From: Brevundimonas subvibrioides
GTDB taxonomy: Bacteria; Pseudomonadota; Alphaproteobacteria; Caulobacterales; Caulobacteraceae
Assembly: GCA_002280475.1 (NCBI GenBank)
Contig: NCEB01000026.1
Coordinates: 1 to 32,563, forward strand
Direction: 5' to 3'
Length of the DNA: 32,563 nucleotides
Shown here: one piece after another, positions 22,470-29,510 of the stretch
How positions within the stretch are numbered: the first letter of the stretch is position 1
Layout: each line of letters starts with the position of its first letter
Made by a program: the position numbers and the translations under genes
Notes under the pieces: model-generated
What the model was told of the DNA's origin: nothing
Database searches by the model: none
The model's input: the letters and a program-made list of their open reading frames with translations, nothing else

Positions 22470-23405
22470 TCAAGCCGCGCGGGCTCGAATGGACACGTGC
22501 CGCAGCCCGGTCTCCATCGCCTTCTGACCCAGGTTCAACGCGGGTCCGAACGGTCGCTGATCCGGCGACCGCGACCGATCCAGAGAGTGGATCAGGGTGA
22601 GGCAGCAGGTGGGCTCAAGCGCGATCAGTTCGTCGTTGGCCCGGAACGGAGCGGCCTTGCCGTGGGCGTCGAAGTCCGCGCGAGCGAGGATCAGCTTCAC
22701 CCCCTTCTGCTTGGACCATTTGATCGCCAGCTTCTCGGAGCCCTTCGCCCCGGTCGTGGCCAGAGCCATGTCGGGCCATTCGTTGAGCGCCCAGTTGAGC
22801 GCGTCGAACACCCGGCCCGCATCCTCGGCTGTGTCCGCCGTCGGAGCCCCTCTGAAGGCGATCACCGGGCCGCCCGGATCCGACTCGCCCGCTCGCCGGG
22901 TCTTGATCGCCCGGATCGCATGCTTGGCCTCCATCTGGGCCGCGGTGAGATGCGTGCCCCGCCGGCTGCCCCGCCAGGCCGTCCAGACCTCCCCGGTGGC
23001 GACCGTGTAGCTCTCGGCCGCCGCGTCCCGGATCAGCTCGGCCGCCTGAGTGGCCGCGTCTCCGGCCCGGGCCTTGGCTGTGGCTTCCTGAAGCTCGGTG
23101 TCGGCCGCTTCCGATCCGTCGAAATCCCGGTCCAGGCTTCGCATCGTATCGCGGGCCCGGTCGGCGTCGCGTTCGATCCTCTGGGCCGCCGAGTGGAAGG
23201 CGCCGATCAGGGTCTCGGCCAGGATGGTCTGGAAGTCTTCCAGAGCGGTGTCGGCGATCACGTCCAGGAGCTCGGTCATGAGCGCCCGACCGAGTTGCGA
23301 AAGCGCATCCTCGCTGGGATGTGGACGCTGATCGCCCAGGGAGGCGGACAGGTCGTCGAAAGCAGAGTCGGATTTGGAGAAGACGGAGTGTGCTGAGGTG
23401 TGCAT
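22470..23405 (-). CDS. DUF2493 domain-containing ICE/plasmid protein
   Basis: A 311-aa protein. The C-terminal third (VIAFRGAPTADTAEDAGRVF, ALATTGAKGSEKLAIKWSKQ, GVKLILARADFDAHGKAAPF) matches the DUF2493/SLOG-like domain found in many plasmid and ICE proteins; the Rossmann-type fold may bind a nucleotide-like ligand. The N-terminal part is mostly helical and rich in Ala, Asp and Arg. The biochemical role is unknown. Start ATG 23405 is preferred over ATG 23414 because AAGG is 9 nt upstream of it and too close to the other. It follows the HTH gene on the same strand and ends in a clear terminator. Confidence 0.82.
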   Translation of the reverse strand: MHTSAHSVFSKSDSAFDDLSASLGDQRPHPSEDALSQLGRALMTELLDVIADTALEDFQTILAETLIGAFHSAAQRIERDADRARDTMRSLDRDFDGSEAADTELQEATAKARAGDAATQAAELIRDAAAESYTVATGEVWTAWRGSRRGTHLTAAQMEAKHAIRAIKTRRAGESDPGGPVIAFRGAPTADTAEDAGRVFDALNWALNEWPDMALATTGAKGSEKLAIKWSKQKGVKLILARADFDAHGKAAPFRANDELIALEPTCCLTLIHSLDRSRSPDQRPFGPALNLGQKAMETGLRHVSIRARAA

Positions 23406-23489
23406 CGGGATCATCCTTGAAAGTGTCCTTACGCCCCATGCGCAACGACCCCGATTTTCGGCACATCGGGCCCCGGAAAGTCACCGGAG

Positions 23490-23609
23490 CGGACCGCCCT
23501 TCGCGGTCCGTGGAGGGGATAAGGCGAAGCCGTTGACTTTCAGGGTGATGTGACAAAATCGGAGGGCGTTGTGTGGGGGCATGTCGTCGTCGCCCTTCGC
23601 GACGACGAC
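23490..23609 (-). repeat. Two perfect hairpins in the gap between HTH and DUF2493 genes
   Basis: CGGACCGC (23490-23497) pairs with GCGGTCCG (23503-23510). GTCGTCGTCGC (23583-23593) pairs with GCGACGACGAC (23599-23609). Both have the same CCTTC loop. Neither has a T-run. They lie in a ~300-nt interval with no supported gene, and could be mRNA processing or attenuation structures. Confidence 0.6.
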
Positions 23610-23701
23610 CCCGTTCGGCGCCGTCGCGCCGATGCGAACGGACGGACATCGATCTTCCTCGCAGTCGTCGGCGGCGAGCCGCCGCGTCGCTCGGTCGGGG
23701 A

Positions 23702-23917
23702 TCAGTCGGTCCAGCCGCTGGGCCGCCACCCGCTGAGAAAGGCTTCGATGGCGACCTGCACGGGCCCGCTGATGTCGCGCTGCCCCGCCTCCATCGCGAG
23801 GACCCGTACCGCCATCTTCTCCGAGGTGCCTGAAAGCCGCAGGGCGCGCGCCATGGTCAGCGCATCCCACCCGAGGATCTGGCGGGCGACTTTCAGTTCA
23901 GCGGCGGGCGTAGCCAT
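23702..23917 (-). CDS. Small helix-turn-helix (XRE-like) protein
   Basis: A 71-aa protein whose sequence reads as a Cro/XRE-like helix-turn-helix: AAELKVARQILGWDALTMAR, a turn at LSGTSE, then KMAVRVLAMEAGQRDISGP and a final helix VQVAIEAFL. It probably binds DNA and regulates element genes. It lies between the ssb pair, whose message ends at two terminators upstream of it, and the DUF2493 gene, so it likely has its own promoter in the ~65 nt ahead of its ATG. The RBS is weak (GGACGG). It is a recognisable ICE-backbone small gene, but its target is unknown. Confidence 0.7.
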   Translation of the reverse strand: MATPAAELKVARQILGWDALTMARALRLSGTSEKMAVRVLAMEAGQRDISGPVQVAIEAFLSGWRPSGWTD

Positions 23918-23981
23918 CAGGAGTCCGTCCTATCAGGCGTCATCATCAAAGGGTCGGGGGCGGACCCACCAAAAAAAGAGA

Positions 23982-24008
23982 GGCGGCGACCTCATCAAGG
24001 TCGCCGCC
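23982..24008 (-). terminator. Rho-independent terminator with 7-T tract (second after ssb)
   Basis: GGCGGCGACCT (23982-23992) and AGGTCGCCGCC (23998-24008) form a perfect 11-bp stem with a 5-nt loop. On the minus strand it is followed by TCTCTTTTTTT. A textbook intrinsic terminator in the minus direction. Confidence 0.9.
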
Positions 24009-24083
24009 CATCGCCAGGCTAGATCGAAAACCCTGCGCCGTCATGACGTCCGTCGGTCGGCAGGGACATGTCTTTCAAAAGAA

Positions 24084-24111
24084 CCGCCCGGAGCGCGGGC
24101 GCTCCGGGCGG
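24084..24111 (-). terminator. Terminator hairpin directly after ssb
   Basis: CCGCCCGGAGCG (24084-24095) and CGCTCCGGGCGG (24100-24111) make a perfect 12-bp stem with a CGGG (plus-strand) loop. TTCTTTTG follows on the minus strand. It starts 24 nt past the ssb stop. Together with the next terminator it gives tandem termination. Confidence 0.85.
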
Positions 24112-24134
24112 AGGGGAGGGCATCGGTCTGCCGA

Positions 24135-24554
24135 TCAGAACGGGATGTCGTCGTTGAGATCGTAGCCGCCGGCGGGTTCCTGAACGGACGGCGCGGATCC
24201 GTCTTCCTCGGTCGAGGGGCGATCCCGTCGGTTCTTCAGGCGGATGTCGGCCACGATCAGACGCAGGTCATAGTGTTCGACCCCGTCCTTGCCGGTCCAG
24301 GTGTCGTTCTCGACATGGCCCTGGATGACGACGCGACTGCCCTTGCGGGCGAACGGCTCGATGTATTTCTCGGCCGTCGCTTCGTTGAAGCAGACGCAGT
24401 TGAACCCGGTGGTGCGTTCGCCGGGGGTGCCGTCGGCGCGCCGGAAGCGCGTGGTCTCCAGCACGCGGAAGCTCGCCCGCTTCTTGCCCGAACCCTGGGC
24501 GGAGAGGATGGACGGATCGGCGGCCAGATAGCCTTCGAGGGTGAGGGATTGCAT
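24135..24554 (-). CDS. ssb: Single-stranded DNA-binding protein (SSB paralogue 1)
   Basis: A 139-aa OB-fold SSB with MQSLTLEGYLAADP at the start, ASFRVLETTRFRRADG, and FARKGSRVVIQGHVENDTW. It ends with the acidic tip NDDIPF that normally recruits partner proteins. Start ATG 24554 is chosen because GGAG sits 9 nt upstream; a longer frame to 24611 overlaps the neighbouring gene. It covers single-stranded DNA during transfer or replication of the element. The DxxPF tip marks it as a functional SSB, unlike its neighbour. The message ends at two terminators. Confidence 0.9.
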   Translation of the reverse strand: MQSLTLEGYLAADPSILSAQGSGKKRASFRVLETTRFRRADGTPGERTTGFNCVCFNEATAEKYIEPFARKGSRVVIQGHVENDTWTGKDGVEHYDLRLIVADIRLKNRRDRPSTEEDGSAPSVQEPAGGYDLNDDIPF

Positions 24555-24591
24555 GTCAGTCTCCTGCAAATGAAAGGTGAAAGGGAGGGGG

Positions 24592-24948
24592 TCAGGCGGC
24601 GGCGCGGTCATCGAGGCCGGTGTCGGCCTCGCGATCCTCGGCCCAGTCGAGGACGGTGAGCCGGTTGATGACCAGCTCCTTGGCGGTGCGCTCGGCCCCG
24701 TCCCGCGCCTTGTAGGACGTGTCGATGAAGGCCCCGATCACGACCGCCTCGCACCCCTGCGCCAGGCCGCGTGCGATGACCTTCTCGTTGAGGCCCTTGG
24801 ACCAGCTGACGCAGTTGACGCCGACGAGCCGGTCCTTGCCGGCGCTGTCCACGCCGCGTTTCTCGATCAGCCGGAACACCGCCTTGGCGAAGTCCTCGCT
24901 GATCTGGGGGTCGGCCGCCAGTCGGCCGGTGAACACCATGGTCTGCAT
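24592..24948 (-). CDS. SSB-like OB-fold protein (paralogue 2, no acidic tip)
   Basis: A 118-aa SSB-like protein starting MQTMVFTGRLAADPQIS with the OB-fold features FAKAVFRLIEKRGVD, VGVNCVSWSKGLNEKVIARG and AVVIGAFIDTSYKARDGAER. It ends in DDRAAA rather than the DDIPF tip, so it may not recruit the usual partners. ATG 24948 is preceded by GGAGACTGAC, the same bases as before the ssb ATG; the two starts also share MQ as first residues. It is 37 nt upstream of ssb on the same message. A tandem duplication followed by divergence is likely. Confidence 0.82.
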   Translation of the reverse strand: MQTMVFTGRLAADPQISEDFAKAVFRLIEKRGVDSAGKDRLVGVNCVSWSKGLNEKVIARGLAQGCEAVVIGAFIDTSYKARDGAERTAKELVINRLTVLDWAEDREADTGLDDRAAA

Positions 24949-25015
24949 GTCAGTCTCCATTTGATCCGAAGCGCCGAGAGAGCTGATCTCCCTCATCCCG
25001 CTTCACCCGAGACCT

Positions 25016-25065
25016 CCCTTCCTCCCGACCTCCTCCTGACCGGGCGGGGCCTTCGCCCCGCCCGG
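25016..25065 (-). promoter_or_regulatory. Hairpin plus GGAGGAAGGG leader upstream of SSB paralogue 2
   Basis: CCGGGCGGGGC (25040-25050) and GCCCCGCCCGG (25055-25065) form a perfect 11-bp hairpin just after the helicase stop. GGAGGAAGGG (minus strand, 25025 to 25016) follows, 68 nt before the ATG. The same 10-mer stands 69 nt before the helicase ATG after another hairpin, suggesting a repeated leader arrangement. Confidence 0.55.
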
Positions 25066-25070
25066 CAATC

Positions 25071-28000
25071 TCACGCCGCCGCGCCGTCGAGGACCGTCTG
25101 CACCGGATGGCGACGCAGAACGGCCTCCAGCACCTCTGGCCGGTCCACCGGCACGAAAACCCGAGGCGTAAAGGCGATGATCTCGACGAAGCACCCGAGC
25201 GCGACAAGCGCATCCCGGTCAGTGCGCCCACCCACCACCTCGATGCGCCAGCGGTCCATTACGCGCGCCCGCTTGAGCCAGAGCCCGCCTTCGAGCGACA
25301 GCTGGACGCTCCGATCGAGCAGTGTGGCGAGGGTTTGCGCCCCGTCCGACCAGGCGGCCCCAACGTCGGTCAAACCCAGCGCCGCCTTCAGCGTCCGGGC
25401 CTGAACGGCGTCAAGCACCCGTCCCAGCCACCGCCGCCCGTCGGGCGCGCGGACACGCCGGACGGAACAGCCCCGCGCTGGCAACCGGCCCCAGATCGGA
25501 AGCAGGAGGCCGGTGGCCAGGGTCAGTTCGCGCGTTCGCCAAGGGTCGGTCCCCGCCACCTCCTCATCCCAGACGCGCCGCCAGTCGGCGACGGCCGCCG
25601 GCTTCCAGGCGGATTCCTCGAACGCCTTCTCCAGCATCGTCTGACGATCGTCTGGTCGAACCAGCCGGACCGCGCTAACCAGCCGATCTTCGTCCGTCGC
25701 CGTGGTCAGGCCGAGCTCCGCGATGGCCGCCCGTCCCGACTTTTCGTTGACGACCAGCTGGTGCGCGATGTCCCCGGCCCGGTCGAGCGCGTCCTCGGAG
25801 CTCAGGAGCTCGCGCCGGACCTTGAGCGAGAAGGTCACCAGAGCGGTTTCCGCGCCGGTCGAGACATCCGTGCGGATCACCTCCTGAGCCAGAACCTCAA
25901 GCTCCTCGGCCTCGATGTCTTCGAGGCCCCGGTCGAGCTCGCTCGAGACGGCGGCGCGTTCGAGGATGCCCGACAGGATGCGGTCGAAGTCCTCGAAGAG
26001 GGCGTTCTGGTCGGCGATGCGCAAGGCCAGCAGACGGTTCAGGAAGGTGTGGATCGGCGGTAGGTCGTCGGACGGTTTGAGCCCCCCGTCGGCGTCTATC
26101 AGCTTCAGGCCCGTCTTGGCCATGAAGGTCTCCAGCGTCATGGACGCCAGCTCCCCGAAGGCGAGGGCACCGTAGAAGACCAAGAGGGCGCGACGCGCCC
26201 ACGGGCTCTCCAGATTGTCCTCCGCCCGGAACAGGCCGGCCCCGGCGGTCCGGCGCTCGCCGCGCGTCAGCGCGCCCAAAGAATCCAGACGCCGCGCGAT
26301 GGTCGAGGTGAACCGTTTCTCGCCCTGGATATCGGTGGTCACCGGCCGGAACAGCGGCGCGGACGCCTGGTGGGTCCGGTGGCTGCGGCCCAACCCCTGG
26401 ATGGCGGCGTCGGCCCGCCAACCCGGCTCGACGAGATAGTGGACCCGACGCTGCTGGTTCCCGGCCGAGAGATCGGCGTGATAGCTGCGACCGGTGCCGC
26501 CCGCGTCCGAGAAGATCAGAACCCGCTTCCGCCCTGACATGAAGGCGTCGGTCTCGGCGCGGCCCGCGGAGCCCCCGCGCCGGTCGACCACCCGTCGACC
26601 GTCCCGCACCACCACGCGTCGCGACCGTCCGGTGATCTCCGAGACGGCATTGGTGCCGAAGGCTACCAGCAAGGCGTCAAGCACGCCCGGCACGGCGGGC
26701 AGGCAGGCCATCTGGTCGATCAGGGCCTCGCGCCGTGCCAGGGCCTCCTGGCTGACGGCAGGGCGACCGTCGTCCATGACCGGCACCAGGGTGATGTTGC
26801 CGTCGCCGTCCTCGATCGCCTCCCTCAGATGGACCGGGAAAGCCTCGCGCAGATAGTCGAGGACGTATTCGCGCGGCGTCAGGTCGATCGACAGGTTGTT
26901 CCACTCCTCGGGTGGAATGGACGCCAAGCGCCGCTCCATCACCGCCTCGTTGGTCGAGACGATCTGGACCACGGCCGACCGGTTGGACGCGAGGTCGTCC
27001 CGGATCGCCGCGATCAGGCTGGGTGCCTTGAGGCCCGCCAGCAGATGGCCGAAGAAGCGCAGCTTGGCGCCCTCGAAGGCGGAATGGACCGCCGAGGCCG
27101 CTTGACCGCTCTTGGGCTTGCCCTCGTCGTCACTGAGGCCCGTGGCCTTCAAGGCCTCGGCCAGATTGGCGTGGATCAGCTGGAAGGCGTCGGCCCAGGC
27201 ATCCCAGATATCGATGTCGTCAGACGTGAGCGGATGAACGAGCGGCTCGTACTCGACGCCCTCGAACGACAAGCTTCGCGCCACATAGAGACCCAGCGCC
27301 TTCAGTTCGCGCGCGACCAACTCCATGGCCGCGACCCCGCCCCGGTCCATCGCCTCCAGGAAGTCGGCGCGGGACATGAAGGGGGCCTCCGGCCCGCCCC
27401 AGAGGCCCAGGCGCGCCGCATAGGCGAGGTTTTCGGCTGTGGTCGCCCCCGTGGCGGAGACGTAGAGCACCCGGGCGTCCGGCAGCCGGTTCTGAAGCGC
27501 CAGGCCAGCCATGCCCTGAAGCGAGGCCTTTTTGGTTCCGCGCGCGCCCTTGCCGCCGCCGGCGGCATTGGCCATCGCATGGGCCTCGTCAAAGGCGATC
27601 ACCCCGTCGAAGTCGTCGCCCAGCCAGGCCACGATCTGGTCGAGCCGAGACGGCCGGTCACCGCGGGCCGGTTGGCGCAGGGTGGCGTATGTGGTGAACA
27701 GGACGCCGCGTTCCAACCGGATCGCCTCGCCCTGTTTCCAGCTCGACAGGGGCACGATGTCATGGGCCCCGCCGCCGATCGCGGTCCAGTCCCGGCGGGC
27801 GTCCTCCAGCAGGGCGTCATTGCGCGAGAGCCAAAGCGCCCGGACCCGCCCCTGGGCCATGTTGTCGGCGATCACCGCGGCGATCTGGCGGCCCTTGCCG
27901 CAACCGGTGCCGTCCCCGAGGAAGAAGCCGCGCCGGAACTGGATGGCGTCTTCCTGGTCATCGCGCACCAGGGTGACGTCGTGCTGCGCGTCTCCCAGCT

Positions 28001-29357
28001 GGAAACGTCCGGGAAGGTGCGCGGCATGGGCCTCGCCAGCGTAAATCACGGTCTCGGCCTGGGCGTCCGAGATCCGTCCCTCATCCCTCATCATGGGGTG
28101 CAGCATCGGCCGGTAGGTCGGGGCCGGTGGCGAGACCGAGGCCATCGGTCCGGACTCGACCAGCGGCGATGGATGCGGACGGGGATCAGGCAGATCGATC
28201 CGCGCGAGGCTGTGTGCCTGGTAGAGACCGACGTCTCGGCCTTCGCCGCTCCATGACGTGACCTGATAAGACAGCGGCGTCGCGCCCGCCAGAAAAGCGA
28301 GGCGGCCAGAGGGCAGGGCGAGGCCGCGTTCGCGCGGTCCAAGTAAGGCTCCCAGCGACACCTGCACGCGGGCGCGGGGTCGGGCACCGACACGGGCGGG
28401 GAGGGCGGCGACGAGCCGGGCCGCTCCCATCAGGTCGTCTGCACTCAGTGCCGCCGGGATCTCGGCCAGCTCCGCCGAACGATCGACCACCAGGAGGCCG
28501 GTCTCGACGGACGTCCCATGTTTGGCGAAGGCGCCGGTCGGCAAGGCGATGCGCGAGATGATCGAGCCAATACCGGCCAGACGCCGCAGCAAGGGTTCGT
28601 TCGTCAGGGCAGTCAGCGGTACGATCGCGGCGAGACGTCCGTGATCGGCCAGGGCCCTCATGGACGCCAGCAGATGGTCGGCGAGGTCCGAGAAGGGCGG
28701 ATTGGTCACCGCAACGTCGAAGCCACCCGCGCCCCGGCTCAGGTCGTGGATATGGCGCGCGTCGTGGCGTGTCCGCTCCGCCGAAGGGAACAGCCCGTCC
28801 AGCAGGTCTGCGCGCCCTGCCGCGATCTCGTTGAGCACGAGCGCGCCGCCGCAGGCCTCGGCGATGACGGCCAGCAGCCCGGAGCCCGCGGAAGGCTCAA
28901 GGACGCGGTCGCCGGGCCGGACCTGGGCGGCCAGGACCACGAGGGCGGCCAGTTCCGGCGGCGTCGAGAACTGGTCGAGCGCGACCTGTTCCTCACTCCG
29001 GCGCGTATGGGTCAGGCCCAGCGCGGAGACCGAAGCCAGGAGCGCGGCGATCTCCGCCGGCGCATCCTCCAACCGCGCGACCTGGGGCGCGAGACGCCGG
29101 ATCTGCAGCACGGTCGCGGCTTCGATCGCGTCATAGGCGTCGCGCCAGACCCAGGCGCCTTCGGCGTCAGAGGCCCCGAAGGCGGTGGTCATGACCTGGG
29201 CGACCAGCCGCCGGTCGAGTGGCCGCGATCGCGCCAAGTGGGTCGCAAGAGCCCGGGCGGCGGCCAGCACGTTGGCGCCGGCATCCGCGGTGGCGGGGTC
29301 GGCGAACAAGCTGAGGGTGACGGTTGGCGGGGTGGAGGACGTGCGGATGGAAGGCAT
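25071..29357 (-). CDS. Strawberry-notch family helicase with N-terminal methyltransferase-like domain
   Basis: A 1428-aa protein of the bacterial strawberry-notch (SNO)-like group common on alphaproteobacterial ICEs and plasmids. The N-terminal part has a Rossmann methyltransferase-like domain with VLEPSAGSGLLAVIAEACG and AVTNPPFSDLADHLL (about residue 219). The SF2-type helicase follows: GDGTGCGKGRQIAAVIADN (Walker A, about 485), VIAFDEAHAMAN (Walker B, about 590) and GGTGRSYHADLSAGNQQRR (about 955) with IQGLGRSHRTHQ (about 990). The C-terminal 400 residues carry no motif I recognise. It may remodel or modify element DNA during transfer or protect it; the activity is inferred from motifs only. 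Start ATG 29357 is preferred over the longer frame to 29498, which would run through a hairpin and a polypurine leader. It precedes the SSB pair. Confidence 0.88.
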   Translation of the reverse strand: MPSIRTSSTPPTVTLSLFADPATADAGANVLAAARALATHLARSRPLDRRLVAQVMTTAFGASDAEGAWVWRDAYDAIEAATVLQIRRLAPQVARLEDAPAEIAALLASVSALGLTHTRRSEEQVALDQFSTPPELAALVVLAAQVRPGDRVLEPSAGSGLLAVIAEACGGALVLNEIAAGRADLLDGLFPSAERTRHDARHIHDLSRGAGGFDVAVTNPPFSDLADHLLASMRALADHGRLAAIVPLTALTNEPLLRRLAGIGSIISRIALPTGAFAKHGTSVETGLLVVDRSAELAEIPAALSADDLMGAARLVAALPARVGARPRARVQVSLGALLGPRERGLALPSGRLAFLAGATPLSYQVTSWSGEGRDVGLYQAHSLARIDLPDPRPHPSPLVESGPMASVSPPAPTYRPMLHPMMRDEGRISDAQAETVIYAGEAHAAHLPGRFQLGDAQHDVTLVRDDQEDAIQFRRGFFLGDGTGCGKGRQIAAVIADNMAQGRVRALWLSRNDALLEDARRDWTAIGGGAHDIVPLSSWKQGEAIRLERGVLFTTYATLRQPARGDRPSRLDQIVAWLGDDFDGVIAFDEAHAMANAAGGGKGARGTKKASLQGMAGLALQNRLPDARVLYVSATGATTAENLAYAARLGLWGGPEAPFMSRADFLEAMDRGGVAAMELVARELKALGLYVARSLSFEGVEYEPLVHPLTSDDIDIWDAWADAFQLIHANLAEALKATGLSDDEGKPKSGQAASAVHSAFEGAKLRFFGHLLAGLKAPSLIAAIRDDLASNRSAVVQIVSTNEAVMERRLASIPPEEWNNLSIDLTPREYVLDYLREAFPVHLREAIEDGDGNITLVPVMDDGRPAVSQEALARREALIDQMACLPAVPGVLDALLVAFGTNAVSEITGRSRRVVVRDGRRVVDRRGGSAGRAETDAFMSGRKRVLIFSDAGGTGRSYHADLSAGNQQRRVHYLVEPGWRADAAIQGLGRSHRTHQASAPLFRPVTTDIQGEKRFTSTIARRLDSLGALTRGERRTAGAGLFRAEDNLESPWARRALLVFYGALAFGELASMTLETFMAKTGLKLIDADGGLKPSDDLPPIHTFLNRLLALRIADQNALFEDFDRILSGILERAAVSSELDRGLEDIEAEELEVLAQEVIRTDVSTGAETALVTFSLKVRRELLSSEDALDRAGDIAHQLVVNEKSGRAAIAELGLTTATDEDRLVSAVRLVRPDDRQTMLEKAFEESAWKPAAVADWRRVWDEEVAGTDPWRTRELTLATGLLLPIWGRLPARGCSVRRVRAPDGRRWLGRVLDAVQARTLKAALGLTDVGAAWSDGAQTLATLLDRSVQLSLEGGLWLKRARVMDRWRIEVVGGRTDRDALVALGCFVEIIAFTPRVFVPVDRPEVLEAVLRRHPVQTVLDGAAA

Positions 29358-29425
29358 GAGACGGGTTCCGGTCGCCTGGAGCGGAGGGCTCCTCCCTCTC
29401 GGTCCTCCAGGCTCGCCTTGCCCCG

Positions 29426-29489
29426 CCCTTCCTCCGCCTCCCGGCCCTTGGAACAGCGCAACGCCGCCCCGGCTGAAGCCGGGGCGGCG
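29426..29489 (-). promoter_or_regulatory. Hairpin plus GGAGGAAGGG leader upstream of the helicase gene
   Basis: CGCCGCCCCGGC (29462-29473) and GCCGGGGCGGCG (29478-29489) form a perfect 12-bp stem with a 4-nt loop, 21 nt past the ParB stop. GGAGGAAGGG (29435 to 29426 on the minus strand) follows, 69 nt before ATG 29357. There is no T-run, so it is not a standard terminator. Confidence 0.55.
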
Positions 29490-29510
29490 CGCGGTCATGA
29501 TCGCGAAGGC

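Noticed and set aside
22362..23396. 344-aa plus-strand open frame opposite the DUF2493 gene
   Set aside because: It is an antisense shadow in GC-rich DNA; the minus strand has the recognisable domain, RBS and terminator.
23481..23870. 129-aa minus-strand open frame overlapping the HTH gene
   Set aside because: Low-complexity Arg/Ala-rich translation, overlaps the recognisable HTH protein, and no RBS; its inner ATG at 23582 sits against a hairpin.
26829..28256. 475-aa plus-strand open frame inside the helicase gene
   Set aside because: Antisense of conserved helicase motifs with no protein signature of its own.
29358..29498. Extension of the helicase reading frame to 29498
   Set aside because: It would translate through the hairpin and polypurine leader and is low-complexity Gly/Arg/Pro; ATG 29357 is a better start.
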